This document shows positions 63,986 to 64,000 of a stretch of DNA of 64,000 bases, in pieces. A program made the position numbers and the translations under genes. The DNA lies in NCBI RefSeq assembly GCF_002002725.1, contig NZ_MUNW01000036.1, positions 124,001 to 188,000 of the forward strand. Direction: 5' to 3'. The stretch's first letter is position 1. Each line of letters starts with the position of its first letter. This stretch comes from Sinorhizobium sp. A49 (GTDB lineage: Bacteria > Pseudomonadota > Alphaproteobacteria > Rhizobiales > Rhizobiaceae). The notes under the pieces were generated by a model. The model had not been told where the DNA came from. It searched no databases and worked only from the letters and a program-made list of their open reading frames with translations.

Positions 63986-64000
63986 CGAAGACCCTCCTTG

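Overview
The window looks like a chromosomal or chromid segment of a rhizobial alphaproteobacterium, probably Rhizobiaceae (Ensifer/Sinorhizobium/Rhizobium-like). The reasons are the high GC content, the erythritol locus with the TpiA2/RpiB pair, an FMN riboswitch in front of a Brucella-type RibH, and many rhizobial-style palindromic intergenic repeats. No tRNA, rRNA, insertion sequence, prophage or CRISPR array was recognised. The window is dominated by nutrient-uptake and catabolic operons, each with its own ABC transporter and regulator.

Layout. (1) 1-5849, plus strand: a hydantoinase-type amidohydrolase cut by the window edge, an M20 carbamoylase, a DUF917 (S-methyl thiohydantoin desulfurase family) protein, a TfoX-like protein and a urocanase-family hydratase that lacks the signature cysteine. 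Together they match the lower steps of (S-methyl)ergothioneine breakdown to glutamate. (2) 6093-11162, minus strand: a PotABCD-like ABC transporter and an SDR, divergent from a LuxR-type regulator. (3) 12710-29903, plus strand: a 16-gene polyol locus. It holds a SorC regulator, a five-gene ABC transporter with two unequal ATPases, eryA, eryB, eryC, a DeoR regulator and the eryH/eryI-type isomerases, with a hydroxyacid dehydrogenase, a class II aldolase, a second FGGY kinase and a HAD phosphatase interleaved. (4) 30193-32598: LtrA, and ribH behind an FMN riboswitch and its promoter. (5) 32704-44530: a polyamine/phosphonate-type ABC operon and an RpiR regulator, divergent from an operon of N-formylglutamate amidohydrolase family protein, APC permease, glutamine synthetase-like ligase, aldehyde dehydrogenase and iron alcohol dehydrogenase. 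This reads as a gamma-glutamylation route for an amino alcohol or amine. The same TGTGACAG half-site lies before both operons. (6) 44769-53285: ParA-like ATPase, globin-coupled chemoreceptor, small ORF, PuuB-type FAD oxidoreductase, L,D-transpeptidase, DUF4432, a DSP-like phosphatase and a cupin. (7) 53549-57201, minus strand: TPP enzyme, EamA exporter, alpha/beta hydrolase. (8) 57387-63985: RNase T2 homologue with altered active site, ettA, a prs paralogue, a SahR-like ArsR-methyltransferase fusion with metF, and a 25-residue hydrophobic small protein.

Intergenic DNA carries three dispersed repeat families. One occurs as four facing pairs, one is a mosaic of small palindromes around an ATTCCTGTG core, and one contains AAAACCGCTTCGCAC. 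Strong hairpin terminators follow eryI, the iron alcohol dehydrogenase, parA, the chemoreceptor, ettA and metF.

Functional assignments come from reading protein sequences and motifs by eye. Pathway assignments for regions 1 and 5 are inference from gene content and need enzymology or comparative searches.
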